From the NCBI GenBank assembly GCA_021730785.1, contig JAKFWF010000037.1:1-54919 (forward strand): a DNA stretch of 54,919 bases. Reading direction: 5' to 3'. How positions within the stretch are numbered: position 1 is the stretch's first letter; each line of letters opens with the position of its first letter. The position numbers and the translations under genes are program-made. Under the pieces are notes generated by a model. That model made no database searches. It saw only the letters and a list, made by a program, of their open reading frames with translations, and had not been told where the DNA came from. Source of the DNA: Hyphomicrobiaceae bacterium (GTDB lineage Bacteria > Pseudomonadota > Alphaproteobacteria > Rhizobiales > Hyphomicrobiaceae). Positions 18,464-27,270 of this stretch are shown piece by piece.

Positions 18464-20410
18464 TCAAATGCGACTAGGAACCGTTAGAATTTCTGGATAT
18501 TTGGCCACGGCCTTCTCGATCTCCAGGGCTTCGTGCTTGCCGTAAATCCAGGTTTTGCCGTGAATATCTTCGCGACCGTCAAGCGCGCCGTCCGTAACCC
18601 GTGCGCTCCAAAGCTTCAGCCAGACGCCTTGGCAATGGTCGGGACATGCGATCTGGATCGGCGCACCATGGTGGTCGTCGCGCCACAGGGCGATGACACG
18701 GTCCTTAGCACTCGCGCTCAATGGCGATCCGACGATGTGCTGCCGATTCATCAACGCTTTCGAAGTTAGTGTGAGAACTGAACTTCCGGGATCTTCCGCA
18801 AGGATCGTCGCGTAGCGGGCTGGCCATCGCGTGGGAAGTTGCGGGGCATCCATGAGCAGTGCAATGATCAGATTTGGACCGATCGAGCGCAATAGCTCCT
18901 GGCAAGGGTCAACTCGTGCCAAATCTTCACAAATCATGGCGGCCAACACAGATCGTTTTCGAAATGCCGTGAAGTCGACACGTCGGCTCAGAAGATCAAG
19001 GTCCTCCCACCATTCATATTTCGGGTTGAGCGCACCAGTCAGCCCGTAGCTCTCGAGTTGGCTGCGGTTGAGCTTCCAGCGATGATGTTTCTCCCGGACT
19101 GACGTGTTCCAATAAACTTCCTGTGGATCGAGCGTTTTTTTAAACGTGGTGACAGCTACGAAATTACCCTTGCGCCCGCCAACATCGTCCGAGAGCCCAG
19201 CAATGAAAAACTCCAGCTTCGTCAGGTTCTGTTTGAGGACAGGCACGAGACTGTTGTAAGTTTTAAAATCCAGTGCCAATTCGGGCAGCACGATCGCGTC
19301 TATGTCGCGCGCATGATGGGATTTCTTGGCCTTGAGTGTCAGATCAAGAATGAAATTGGTCAGGCTGGCGAGGAGCGCAGTGTGACCGATCGGGTCGCAA
19401 CCGCGCGCCAGCCACGTTTGCTCGACATGAAAAAAGCCCCAGTTATGGGTCGGTGTAGATTTCGTGGAGACACCCTTGAAAGCCCTGTCAGGAATCCAGA
19501 ACGGGAGCGGAATCAGAAGCATATTCAGCTCCTCTTCGTCCGTCAGTATCGCGTCGGGCTGCGGCGGATACCAATCGGCTCGCGCGACACCTTGCGGTGG
19601 GAGCAAGGCGAGATGATGCGACAGCGACCGCATCGTGCATCCCACAGGGGTTGTACGCCCCTTCGGCTGTACACAAACAATGTTATGGTCGGCAACTGAC
19701 AGCGAAGTGCGGTAGTACTGAGAAGCTTCGAAATAGTCGTCGTCAATCTCCACATCATCAAACGACAATTTATCAAAAATCAACGATTGCGCATGTCGTT
19801 CGAACCAAAGCATCTTTACTTCGTCGAGGCTCTCAAAGCCAACGCCGACGGCCGCTTCATCCGCGATCATCAGCAGTTGATGCGCCAAAGCCCACCATTT
19901 AGGCGGGCTCTCCTGCTCGTCGGTTTTAGCGAAAATAGCAGCGTTGCCGAATTTGCCGAAAAGTAATGTCCATCGCCGGGTCAGACCTCTTAGCTTGACA
20001 ATTCGATTGTGCAAATTCGTTTCAATTTCCTCAGTCTTACTACCGGTAATATCCTCTCTCCAGATCGCCGCAATGGCGCGGCACGTGTTGATCGATCTGG
20101 GGGAAATCTCCAATCGCCGCTTAGCCCCCTTTCGATGATCGAGAGAAAGAAACGAGACCGTGCCGGATCCATCTGGGCCGTCCAGTTTCGGCACGATATG
20201 GTGGTAGGCCCCGCTTAGTTCGAGAAGGTGACTGGCAATTGCAAAAACGTCGAACGGCAGTAGCGGTGGATTGGCGTAACGTTCAAGCGAGCAATCAACG
20301 GCGGTTGCGCGGCCGGGCGCCGGCCAACTCATATAGGGAACATCAGTCTCGTTTTTTCCCACCGGAAAAAGTTCGTGCAAAGCCTTCAGAACGGTGCGCT
20401 CGCTCGCCAT
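18464..20410 (-). CDS. large protein with C-terminal nitrilase-like (carbon-nitrogen hydrolase) domain
   Basis: About 648 residues from the ATG at 20410; ATGs at 20455 and 20575 would lengthen it and none has a clear ribosome-binding site. The C-terminal half resembles the nitrilase fold: a Glu in AIVLPELALDF (residue 377), a Lys in VREKHHRWKLN (441) and a Cys in AAMICEDLAR (494) form a candidate Glu-Lys-Cys triad with reasonable spacing. The first 330 residues, with blocks LLELSGAYHHIVPK and VGCTMRSLSHHLALLPP, match nothing I can name. GC is low (23 of 60 bases at 19741-19800 against 42 of 60 in phnK at 17641-17700). It runs against the phn operon. Nitrilase domains also occur in some antiphage reverse-transcriptase proteins, but no reverse-transcriptase motif is seen here. 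Confidence 0.65.
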   Translation of the reverse strand: MASERTVLKALHELFPVGKNETDVPYMSWPAPGRATAVDCSLERYANPPLLPFDVFAIASHLLELSGAYHHIVPKLDGPDGSGTVSFLSLDHRKGAKRRLEISPRSINTCRAIAAIWREDITGSKTEEIETNLHNRIVKLRGLTRRWTLLFGKFGNAAIFAKTDEQESPPKWWALAHQLLMIADEAAVGVGFESLDEVKMLWFERHAQSLIFDKLSFDDVEIDDDYFEASQYYRTSLSVADHNIVCVQPKGRTTPVGCTMRSLSHHLALLPPQGVARADWYPPQPDAILTDEEELNMLLIPLPFWIPDRAFKGVSTKSTPTHNWGFFHVEQTWLARGCDPIGHTALLASLTNFILDLTLKAKKSHHARDIDAIVLPELALDFKTYNSLVPVLKQNLTKLEFFIAGLSDDVGGRKGNFVAVTTFKKTLDPQEVYWNTSVREKHHRWKLNRSQLESYGLTGALNPKYEWWEDLDLLSRRVDFTAFRKRSVLAAMICEDLARVDPCQELLRSIGPNLIIALLMDAPQLPTRWPARYATILAEDPGSSVLTLTSKALMNRQHIVGSPLSASAKDRVIALWRDDHHGAPIQIACPDHCQGVWLKLWSARVTDGALDGREDIHGKTWIYGKHEALEIEKAVAKYPEILTVPSRI

Positions 20411-20658
20411 TGTCTGGGTCCACGATTTTGCAGGGTGTGCAACAAGATATAGCATCAAGACCCGAATACTTGTCAGCAAGCAATGGCTTGTCCCGCGCTG
20501 GTATCGTGATTGCTCCGTCGTTTCGCCGCGGGCAAAGCTTGCGCATGGGATCGTCACGTGCGACCGGTACGGCAAGGCAGCGCCACCGTCCCAATTTGCG
20601 GCGCGCGCCGAGGGTACAACCCGTTGTCATCGCCCCGTCATTCGACGCCGCCAGACAC
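20411..20658. other. gap between nitrilase-like gene and phnL, with a degenerate repeat
   Basis: A 248-bp region with the divergent starts of the nitrilase-like gene (minus) and phnL (plus). Two imperfect copies of a 22-25-bp sequence lie at about 20501-20525 and 20623-20644, sharing the pattern ATYGCYCCGTCRTTYCG. Promoters for both genes should be here, since phnLM is cut off from the upstream operon; I cannot define them by eye. Confidence 0.45.
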
Positions 20659-21363
20659 ATGTCCACCATGACCACCATGATCAATGTTGACGGGATCTCG
20701 AAGGCGTTCACCTTGCACAACCAGGGTGGCGTGCGGCTGCCCGTGTTCACCGACGTGTCGTTCAAGGTCGAGGCCGGGGAAGCCCTGGTGCTGGCCGGGC
20801 CGTCTGGCATCGGCAAATCGAGTTTGCTCAGGCTGCTGTATGGCAACTACCGGCCGACCGCTGGCCGCATCGAAATCAACCACAGCGGCCGATTGCTCGA
20901 CATCGTGTCGGCGACACCGCGCCGCGTGCTGGAGGTGCGCCGCCGCACGCTCGGCTTCGTGTCGCAATTTCTGCGCGTCATCCCCCGCGTCTCGACGATC
21001 GACATCGTGCGCGATCCGCTGCTGGCGCGTGGCGTCGATGGGGCAACTGCAACAAAGCGGGCGAGCGACATTCTGGCCCGCCTCAATCTGCCTGAACGGC
21101 TCTGGCAGCTGGCGCCGGCGACCTTTTCCGGTGGCGAACAGCAGCGCGTCAATATCGCCCGCAGCTTCGTCGAGCCGGCACCGATCCTGCTGATCGACGA
21201 GCCCACCGCCTCGCTCGATACGGCCAACCGCGACGTGGTGGTCGAGTTGATAGCAGAAGCCCGAAAACAGGGTTCGACGATCGTCGGCATCTTCCACGAC
21301 GATGCCGTGCGCGCCCGCGTCGCCACCCGCCATCTTGCCATGTCCGATTTCAAGTCGAGCTGA
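20659..21363 (+). CDS. phnL: C-P lyase ATP-binding protein PhnL
   Basis: A 234-residue ABC-type ATPase with Walker A GPSGIGKSS, signature FSGGEQQRVNIAR and Walker B ILLIDEPTASLD. The PhnL-specific N-terminus (FTLHNQGGVRLPVF) and the TPRRVLEVRRRTLGFVSQFLRVIPRV segment are diagnostic. PhnL acts with PhnGHI in loading phosphonate onto ribose triphosphate. ATGs at 20659, 20668 and 20677 are all in frame; the first is used. It is separated from phnK by the nitrilase-like cassette. Confidence 0.93.
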   Translation: MSTMTTMINVDGISKAFTLHNQGGVRLPVFTDVSFKVEAGEALVLAGPSGIGKSSLLRLLYGNYRPTAGRIEINHSGRLLDIVSATPRRVLEVRRRTLGFVSQFLRVIPRVSTIDIVRDPLLARGVDGATATKRASDILARLNLPERLWQLAPATFSGGEQQRVNIARSFVEPAPILLIDEPTASLDTANRDVVVELIAEARKQGSTIVGIFHDDAVRARVATRHLAMSDFKSS

Positions 21364-21366
21364 CCC

Positions 21367-22509
21367 ATGCCAACGATTTTGACCAATGCACGCCTGATCC
21401 TCGAAACCGAAGTCGTCGACGGCACCCTGGTGTTCGACGCGAGCGGCATCATCGCCGTCGACCAGGGCCGCTCGCGTGCGCCCGGCGCCATCGACGCCGG
21501 CGGCGCCTATGTGGCGCCGGGCCTCGTCGAGATGCACACGGATAACGCCGAGAAGCACTTCGTGCCGCGCCCCGGCGTCTATTGGCCCAACAGCCTGGCG
21601 GCACTGATCGCCCACGACGCACAGATGGCGGCAGCCGGAGTTACGACGGTCTATGACGCGATCTGCTTTGGCTATTCCGACGGCCAGAAGGATTACCGCC
21701 GGCAGATCTCCGGGCGGGTGCTGCAGGCCGTGGTGAAAGGGGTCGAGAAGCAGGCGTTCCGCATCGACCACAAGATCCACTTGCGCTGCGAGCTGTCCGG
21801 CGCCTTCCTGATGGAAGATGTGATCCCGCACCAGGACGAGCCGCTGATCAAGCTCGTTTCGCTGATGGACCACACACCCGGCCAGCGGCAGTGGCGCGAT
21901 CTCGAGCAGTTCCGCACCTACACGGTCGGGATGGGAAAAACGGGGGCCGGTGAATTCGACAAGGTCATGGAACAGCGCATGGCGGAAGGCCCAAAGCACG
22001 TGCCGCGCAATTGCAAGGCGGTCGTCGACACCTTCAAGGCGCGCAATGTGCCGATCGCGACCCACGACGATACCACTGCCGACCACGTCGACGACGGCAT
22101 CGCGCTGGGCGCCGTGATCTGCGAGTTCCCAACCACGGTCGAGGCGGCGACGGTGGCGCACAAGGCCGGGCTTGCGACCATTGCCGGCGCGCCCAATGTG
22201 GTCCGTGGCGGCTCCCATTCGGGCGGCGTTTCCGTGTCGGAACTGGCCGAACTGGGGGTCCTCGATGGCCTATCATCCGACTATGTGCCTTCGAGTTTGC
22301 TGCAAGCTGTGTATAAACTGAACATGCGTCACGGCATCGCCATGCCGGCCGCCATGGGTATGGTCACGTGGAAGGTTGCCGACATCCTCGACTTGAGGGA
22401 TCGCGGCCATCTGAAGCCGGGTCTGCGCGCGGATATCGTGCAGTTCCATATCCTGGAAGAAACGCCGGTCATCACCTCCGTTTGGTCGCGAGGGCAGCGG
22501 GCGTTCTGA
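21367..22509 (+). CDS. phnM: ribose 1-methylphosphonate 5-triphosphate diphosphatase PhnM
   Basis: A 380-residue amidohydrolase-fold enzyme that removes pyrophosphate from the ribose triphosphate phosphonate made by PhnGHIL, producing the PhnJ substrate. Metal-binding signatures are visible in GLVEMHTDNAEKHF, then HLRCELSG and PIATHDDTTADHV, and the substrate loop is in APNVVRGGSHSGGVS. It begins 3 nt after the phnL stop. Confidence 0.95.
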   Translation: MPTILTNARLILETEVVDGTLVFDASGIIAVDQGRSRAPGAIDAGGAYVAPGLVEMHTDNAEKHFVPRPGVYWPNSLAALIAHDAQMAAAGVTTVYDAICFGYSDGQKDYRRQISGRVLQAVVKGVEKQAFRIDHKIHLRCELSGAFLMEDVIPHQDEPLIKLVSLMDHTPGQRQWRDLEQFRTYTVGMGKTGAGEFDKVMEQRMAEGPKHVPRNCKAVVDTFKARNVPIATHDDTTADHVDDGIALGAVICEFPTTVEAATVAHKAGLATIAGAPNVVRGGSHSGGVSVSELAELGVLDGLSSDYVPSSLLQAVYKLNMRHGIAMPAAMGMVTWKVADILDLRDRGHLKPGLRADIVQFHILEETPVITSVWSRGQRAF

Positions 22510-22560
22510 AACGCTTGCATGATGAGGTTGCGATGAATTGCGCACCCGAGTGCGGCCACC

Positions 22561-23262
22561 ATGAGTAACAGTGGTCCGCGTTACGCGATCTATTTTGCTC
22601 CAAATCCCTCTTCGCCCCTGTGGTGCTTTGGCTGTTCCGTGCTCGGCTATGACGCGGCGACGGCGCTGGAGGTGGGCTTTGCCACAATGCTGGAGGACAA
22701 CTGCCCCGAGTGGCGGGAATTGACGCAGGATCCGCGCCGCTACGGGTTCCATGGCACCCTGAAGGCGCCGTTCCATCTGCATCCCGACGCCAGCGAGGCA
22801 GCATTGCTCGATGCTGTCACCGCGTTCGCAGCGAACGAGCCTTGTGTTCACCTGGCGGGACTGGAGGTCGCGGGCCTCAGCCGCTTTGTCGCCCTGGTGC
22901 CGGTCGGCGAGAGTACCGCCTTGCAGGCGCTCGCCTCACAGGTCGTCACCGCGTTCGACTTTGCCCGGGCGCCACTCACGGCTGCGGACCGCGAACGACG
23001 CAACAAGGCGTCGCTGACCGAGCGGCAGGCGCACTACCTCGAAACGCACGGCTATCCCTATGTGCACGAGGACTTCCGCTTCCACATGACGCTGTCGGGT
23101 CCACTCGACAAGGACTTGATCGACGACGTGCAGATCGGTCTTTCGCAGCTCTATGCGATGGAAGTGCCGGCGGGGCCGGTCACGATCGACACTCTGGCGG
23201 TGTTCAAGCAGGACACATCAGACAGCCGGTTTCGCATCATCGCCCGCGCCCCGCTCGCTTGA
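22561..23262 (+). CDS. DUF1045 phosphonate-metabolism protein, 2H phosphoesterase-like
   Basis: A 233-residue protein of the DUF1045 family found with C-P lyase genes. Two HxT motifs, FHGTLKAP (His64/Thr66) and FHMTLSGP (His175/Thr177), are those of 2H phosphoesterases, which open cyclic phosphates. PhnJ releases a 1,2-cyclic ribose phosphate that is normally opened by PhnP; no phnP is seen here, so this protein may do that job (inference). Its last 45 nt overlap the 3' end of phnN on the opposite strand. Confidence 0.85.
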   Translation: MSNSGPRYAIYFAPNPSSPLWCFGCSVLGYDAATALEVGFATMLEDNCPEWRELTQDPRRYGFHGTLKAPFHLHPDASEAALLDAVTAFAANEPCVHLAGLEVAGLSRFVALVPVGESTALQALASQVVTAFDFARAPLTAADRERRNKASLTERQAHYLETHGYPYVHEDFRFHMTLSGPLDKDLIDDVQIGLSQLYAMEVPAGPVTIDTLAVFKQDTSDSRFRIIARAPLA

Positions 23263-23868
23263 GCGGCGCGCCTCCTCGCGCAACAGCGCGACGAATTCCC
23301 CGCCGCCCTCGGCCAGCGGGCCGTCATTGCCGATCGTCACCAGCGCGCCCGTGTGCGGCGGCAAGGGTGCCTCGCGGGCGAGGCGGGCGACGATCTCGTC
23401 GTGTGTTTCGCGTCCCCGCAGGCGCAGGCGCGCGGCGAGGACGGCTGGAGACGCGGTGATATGGGCGATTGTGACGCGCGCTGCGAGTGCTGCGCCCTGG
23501 TCGATCACACGGCGCGACACGTTGGCAATCACCACCCGGCCCTCGGCCAAAGGCTGTAAAATCGTGCGGCGGATGCCATAGGCGGTGCCGTGCGCGCGCC
23601 AGCTGAAGACCAAAGTCCCGCTCGCTTCTTCCGCAGCGAAAGCGGCCTCGGTACAGGCTTCATGCTCCTCGGTCGGATCCGCGTCGTGCCGTGTGATGAG
23701 CCGCCGGGCGAACACGAAGCGGGAATCGCTGGTCAGCTGCTGGCGTGCGTACCCCAGAATGCTGTCCTTGCCGGCACCCGACGGCCCAACCACCAGAACC
23801 AGCGCGCCAGTGGTGGAAGGCGCCTGCGGGCGCACTCCGGTTTCCCCACTTGGCTCGGCTTGTGGCAC
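23218..23868 (-). CDS. phnN: ribose 1,5-bisphosphate phosphokinase PhnN
   Basis: A 216-residue guanylate-kinase-like enzyme that phosphorylates ribose 1,5-bisphosphate to PRPP, the last step of C-P lyase catabolism. The P-loop is GPSGAGKDS, and the segments RRLITRHDADPTEEHEA and FSWRAHGTAYGI are characteristic. It starts at GTG with GAGGA upstream. It lies opposite to the rest of the operon, converging on and overlapping the DUF1045 gene, so it needs its own promoter in the gap shared with the phnZ-like gene. Confidence 0.92.
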   Translation of the reverse strand: MPQAEPSGETGVRPQAPSTTGALVLVVGPSGAGKDSILGYARQQLTSDSRFVFARRLITRHDADPTEEHEACTEAAFAAEEASGTLVFSWRAHGTAYGIRRTILQPLAEGRVVIANVSRRVIDQGAALAARVTIAHITASPAVLAARLRLRGRETHDEIVARLAREAPLPPHTGALVTIGNDGPLAEGGGEFVALLREEARRSSERGAGDDAKPAV

Positions 23869-24071
23869 TGGTCCTCGTCACGTCTGTTGAGCGCCTGCGG
23901 CACGTAGTTGTTCGAACAGAATACAGTCGCCCGATCAAGGGAACGATTGCCACGGTGTGCGGGAATAGGCCGTAGCCGTGAACACTGGATGACACTCGAC
24001 GACGGTTCCCCCTCCAGCATAAGTTCTGTCACGCCTTCGATACATCGGAGGGCCATGGAGGAGATCGGAAA

Positions 24072-24656
24072 ATGCGCAATGGGACAGCATCGCACATGAC
24101 CTCGATCCGCGACGAAATCCAGAATATCCTCACCACCCGCGCGACCGGCCAGTACGGGTTGTCGGCAGTCAACCAGCAGCAGCATGCGCTGCAGGCAGCA
24201 GCACTTGCCGAACGCAACGGCGAGTCGGCTGCCTTCATCGTTGCGGCGCTGGTGCACGACATCGGCCACATGGTACATGACCTCGGCGAAGACCCCGCGG
24301 CCCATGATGTCGACGACCGGCACGAGGAACTGGGCGCGGTGTGGCTGGCGGAGCGCTTCGGCCCGGCGGTGACAGAGCCGGTCCGTCTGCACGTGCCGGC
24401 CAAGCGCTATCTGTGCGCCACCGACAAGGCCTACTTCGGGTATCTGTCACCCGACTCGGTGCGCTCGCTCGCGCTGCAGGGCGGCCCCATGTCGGCCGAT
24501 GAAGTTGCAGCCTTCGAGGCGCTGCCGTTCGCGCAGGCCGCCGTCCGCCTGCGCCGCCTCGATGAAGCCGCCAAGAACCCGCGCGCGCAGACGCCGCCAG
24601 TCACGCATTTCATGAAATATGTGGACCAGGTGCTCGACGGTGCGCCCGGGACATAG
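24072..24656 (+). CDS. PhnZ-like HD-domain phosphonate oxygenase
   Basis: A 194-residue member of the HDIG-domain family linked to phosphonate degradation. PhnZ is a mixed-valence di-iron oxygenase that cleaves hydroxylated phosphonates. The metal ligands seem complete: His38, His62-Asp63 (VHDIGH), His84, His107 and Asp164, with spacing like PhnZ. The Tyr is at 28, but where PhnZ has a Glu three residues later there is Ser31, so the substrate may differ from PhnZ's. The ATG at 24072 has GGAGGAG 8 nt upstream and is preferred to that at 24096. It is divergent from phnN. Confidence 0.82.
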   Translation: MRNGTASHMTSIRDEIQNILTTRATGQYGLSAVNQQQHALQAAALAERNGESAAFIVAALVHDIGHMVHDLGEDPAAHDVDDRHEELGAVWLAERFGPAVTEPVRLHVPAKRYLCATDKAYFGYLSPDSVRSLALQGGPMSADEVAAFEALPFAQAAVRLRRLDEAAKNPRAQTPPVTHFMKYVDQVLDGAPGT

Positions 24657-24670
24657 GGGCAAGGCGGTTT

Positions 24671-25609
24671 TCAATACCCGCGCTGGCGATCGACCAGGTT
24701 CGGTAGCGGTTCGCCGCACTGCTTTCGCCCAATCTGCGCAATCAGATACCGCGCAATCGCCCGCGGATCACTTTCGGCCGCGATGTGCGGGGTCAGGAGG
24801 ATGCGCTCGTGGCCCCACACCGGGCTCGACGGCGGCAGCGGCTCGGTCGTGAACACGTCGAGCGAGGCGGCGTAAAGCTCGCCCGCATCGAGGCTCGCGA
24901 CGATATCCTGTTCGCTCTGCAGACCACCGCGGCCGGCGTTGATCAGCACGGGACCGGGCAGGAGTTTCGGTCGGCGCAGCTTGGCCAGCAACTTCCGATC
25001 GATAATGCCGCGCGTATCGGGCGTCAGCGGCAGCAGCACGACCAGAATGTCAGTTGCACCCAGGAACGCGTCGAGCCCAATGGCACCGGCAAAGCACGCC
25101 ACATCGGGCACGCCTTTAGGCGTTCGGCTCCAGCCGGCGAGCGAGTAGCCGAGCGGCAAGAGCGCCTGCGCGCACGCCTGGCCTAAGACGCCGAGCCCCA
25201 TGATGCCGACGGTCAGTTCGTGCGCCGCCGGTTCGGGCAGATACTTCCAGACGGCGGCCGCCTGCTGCGCGCGCAGTTCGTTCATGCGGCGGTGGTGAAA
25301 CAGCACGTTGGCCGCCACATAGGACACCATGCGGCCGGTCAGGTCGGCATCGACGAAGCGCGCGACCGGCACGTGGGGCAGCAGCGGGTCCTTCATCAGA
25401 TGATCGACGCCCGCGCCAACCGACACGATCAGCTCCAGGTTCGGCAGTTTGGCGAGTTCGCCCGCCGGTGGACCCCAGGCCAGGGCATAGCGGATGTCTT
25501 CGGCCCGTCCCACATCCGGCCACTGGCGGATGTCGTGCCCCGGGTCGAATTCCCGGCAGGCTGTCGCGAACGTCGCAACCCGATCGGTGCCGATGATGAG
25601 TGTCGCCAT
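24671..25609 (-). CDS. D-2-hydroxyacid dehydrogenase, GhrA-like (glyoxylate/hydroxypyruvate reductase)
   Basis: A 312-residue NAD(P)H-dependent D-2-hydroxyacid dehydrogenase. The nucleotide-binding motif GLGVLGQACAQALLPLG, the catalytic Arg in INAGRGGL and the His in LTPHIAAES are present, as in the GhrA group. It starts at ATG 25609 with GGAG upstream; a TTG at 25627 overlapping the yejF stop is also possible. It is probably co-transcribed with the yej genes, though not functionally tied to peptide import by sequence. Confidence 0.86.
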   Translation of the reverse strand: MATLIIGTDRVATFATACREFDPGHDIRQWPDVGRAEDIRYALAWGPPAGELAKLPNLELIVSVGAGVDHLMKDPLLPHVPVARFVDADLTGRMVSYVAANVLFHHRRMNELRAQQAAAVWKYLPEPAAHELTVGIMGLGVLGQACAQALLPLGYSLAGWSRTPKGVPDVACFAGAIGLDAFLGATDILVVLLPLTPDTRGIIDRKLLAKLRRPKLLPGPVLINAGRGGLQSEQDIVASLDAGELYAASLDVFTTEPLPPSSPVWGHERILLTPHIAAESDPRAIARYLIAQIGRKQCGEPLPNLVDRQRGY

Positions 25610-25623
25610 GCGGGCAGCTCCGG

Positions 25624-27270
25624 TCAACTCGAGGTGGCCGAGCGATGGGCGACCTTCAGGTCGAACGCCGCCGCCAGCAATGCTTTCGTGTAGTCACTCT
25701 GCGGATCATCGAAAATCCGTGCAGCCGGGCCTTCCTCGACCACGCGGCCATTGCGCAGCACAATCACGTAGTTGCACAGTGCCCGCACCACCTTCAGGTC
25801 GTGGCTGATGAACAGGTAGCTCAATCCGCGCTTCACCTGCAGGCCACGCAGCAAATCGACGATCTGCGCCTGCACGCTCATGTCGAGCGCGCTGGTCGGT
25901 TCGTCCAGCATGATGAACTTCGGCTCCAGCACCATGGCCCGCGCAATCGCGATGCGCTGGCGCTGGCCGCCGGAGAACTCGTGCGGATAGCGGTCCTGCG
26001 TCGCTGGATCCAGGCCGACCTCTGTCAGCGCCGCAGTGACACGGGCGCGCCGCTGGTCCTGCGTCAGCGAGCGGTCCTGGATGATCAGGCCCTCCTCGAT
26101 GATCTGGCTGACCGACAGGCGTGGCGACAGAGATCCGAAGGGGTCCTGGAACACGATCTGCATCTCGCGGCGCAGCGGACGCATTGTCGCTGAATCATGC
26201 GCATCGATGCGGTTGCCGAGGTAGAGGATCGGCCCATTCGACGAGATCAGCCGCAGGATGGCGAGGCCGAGCGTGGTCTTGCCTGAACCACTCTCGCCGA
26301 CCACCCCGACGGTCTGGCCGGCGCGCAGCTTGAGCGACAGCCCATCGACCGCCTTCACGTGATCGACCGTCTTGCGCAACAGGCCCTTGCGGATCGGGAA
26401 CCAGACTTTCAGGTCCTGCGTCTCGACCACGATCGGCTGGCTGTCGTCGGGCAAACCGGGCTTGCCCTTTGGCTCGGCGGCGACGAGGTGCTTCGTATAG
26501 GCATGCTGCGGGCGGGTGAACACCTGCTCGGCCGCACCCTCCTCCACCACCTCGCCCGACTTCATGACGTACACGCGATTAGCCATCCGACGCACGATGC
26601 CGAGGTCATGCGTGATCAGCAGCATGGCCATGCCCATCTCAGCCTGCAGCTTCTTCAACAGTTCCAGGATCTGCGCCTGGATCGTCACGTCAAGCGCGGT
26701 GGTCGGCTCGTCGGCGATCAGCAGATCAGGTTCATTGGCGAGCGCCATGGCGATCATCACGCGCTGGCGCTGGCCGCCCGACATCTGGTGCGGGTAGGCG
26801 GTGAGGCGCTTTTCAGGATCGCGGATGCCGACCTTGTGCAGCAGATCGAGCGTGCGGGCGCGGGCCGCCTCCGGGCCAAGGCCACGGTGCACCTGCACGA
26901 TTTCGGAAACCTGGCGCTCGATCGTATGCAGCGGGTTGAGCGACGTCATCGGCTCCTGGAAGATGATGGAAATCCGCCGCCCGCGGATCTCGCGCATTTC
27001 GTCTTCCGACAGGTTGAGCAGATTGCGCCCTTCGAAGTAGATCTCGCCGGTTGGGTGCGAGGCGGCCGGATAGTTCAGCAGCTTCATGATGGAGAGCGCG
27101 GACACCGTCTTGCCGGAGCCCGACTCGCCAACCAAGGCGACCGTTTCGCCGCGCCCAATGTTGAACGACACGCCCTTCACGGCCGTGCTGACGGCTTGGC
27201 CTGCCTTGAAAGCGACGCCCAGATTGCGCACCTGGACAAGGACGTCGGTAGAGAGGGGGGGCGTGGTCAT
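25624..27270 (-). CDS. yejF: peptide/microcin C-type ABC transporter double ATPase YejF
   Basis: A 548-residue protein with two ABC ATPase modules. Each has Walker A GESGSGKT (about residues 51 and 329) and a signature ([25 protein letters not shown]) with Walker [13 protein letters not shown] / [11 protein letters not shown]. It should energise uptake by YejABE. Its ATG overlaps the stop of the VapC-like toxin gene by four bases, so the toxin-antitoxin pair is embedded in this transcription unit. Confidence 0.94.
   Translation of the reverse strand: MTTPPLSTDVLVQVRNLGVAFKAGQAVSTAVKGVSFNIGRGETVALVGESGSGKTVSALSIMKLLNYPAASHPTGEIYFEGRNLLNLSEDEMREIRGRRISIIFQEPMTSLNPLHTIERQVSEIVQVHRGLGPEAARARTLDLLHKVGIRDPEKRLTAYPHQMSGGQRQRVMIAMALANEPDLLIADEPTTALDVTIQAQILELLKKLQAEMGMAMLLITHDLGIVRRMANRVYVMKSGEVVEEGAAEQVFTRPQHAYTKHLVAAEPKGKPGLPDDSQPIVVETQDLKVWFPIRKGLLRKTVDHVKAVDGLSLKLRAGQTVGVVGESGSGKTTLGLAILRLISSNGPILYLGNRIDAHDSATMRPLRREMQIVFQDPFGSLSPRLSVSQIIEEGLIIQDRSLTQDQRRARVTAALTEVGLDPATQDRYPHEFSGGQRQRIAIARAMVLEPKFIMLDEPTSALDMSVQAQIVDLLRGLQVKRGLSYLFISHDLKVVRALCNYVIVLRNGRVVEEGPAARIFDDPQSDYTKALLAAAFDLKVAHRSATSS

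Noticed and set aside
18464-20410. Reverse-transcriptase fused to nitrilase (DRT1-type) interpretation
   Set aside because: The N-terminal half has no YxDD or other reverse-transcriptase motif, and the protein is much shorter than such fusions.
20411-20575. N-terminal extension of the nitrilase-like protein to 20575
   Set aside because: The extra 55 residues overlap a repeated motif and have no ribosome-binding site; the later ATG is preferred, though the true start is not settled.
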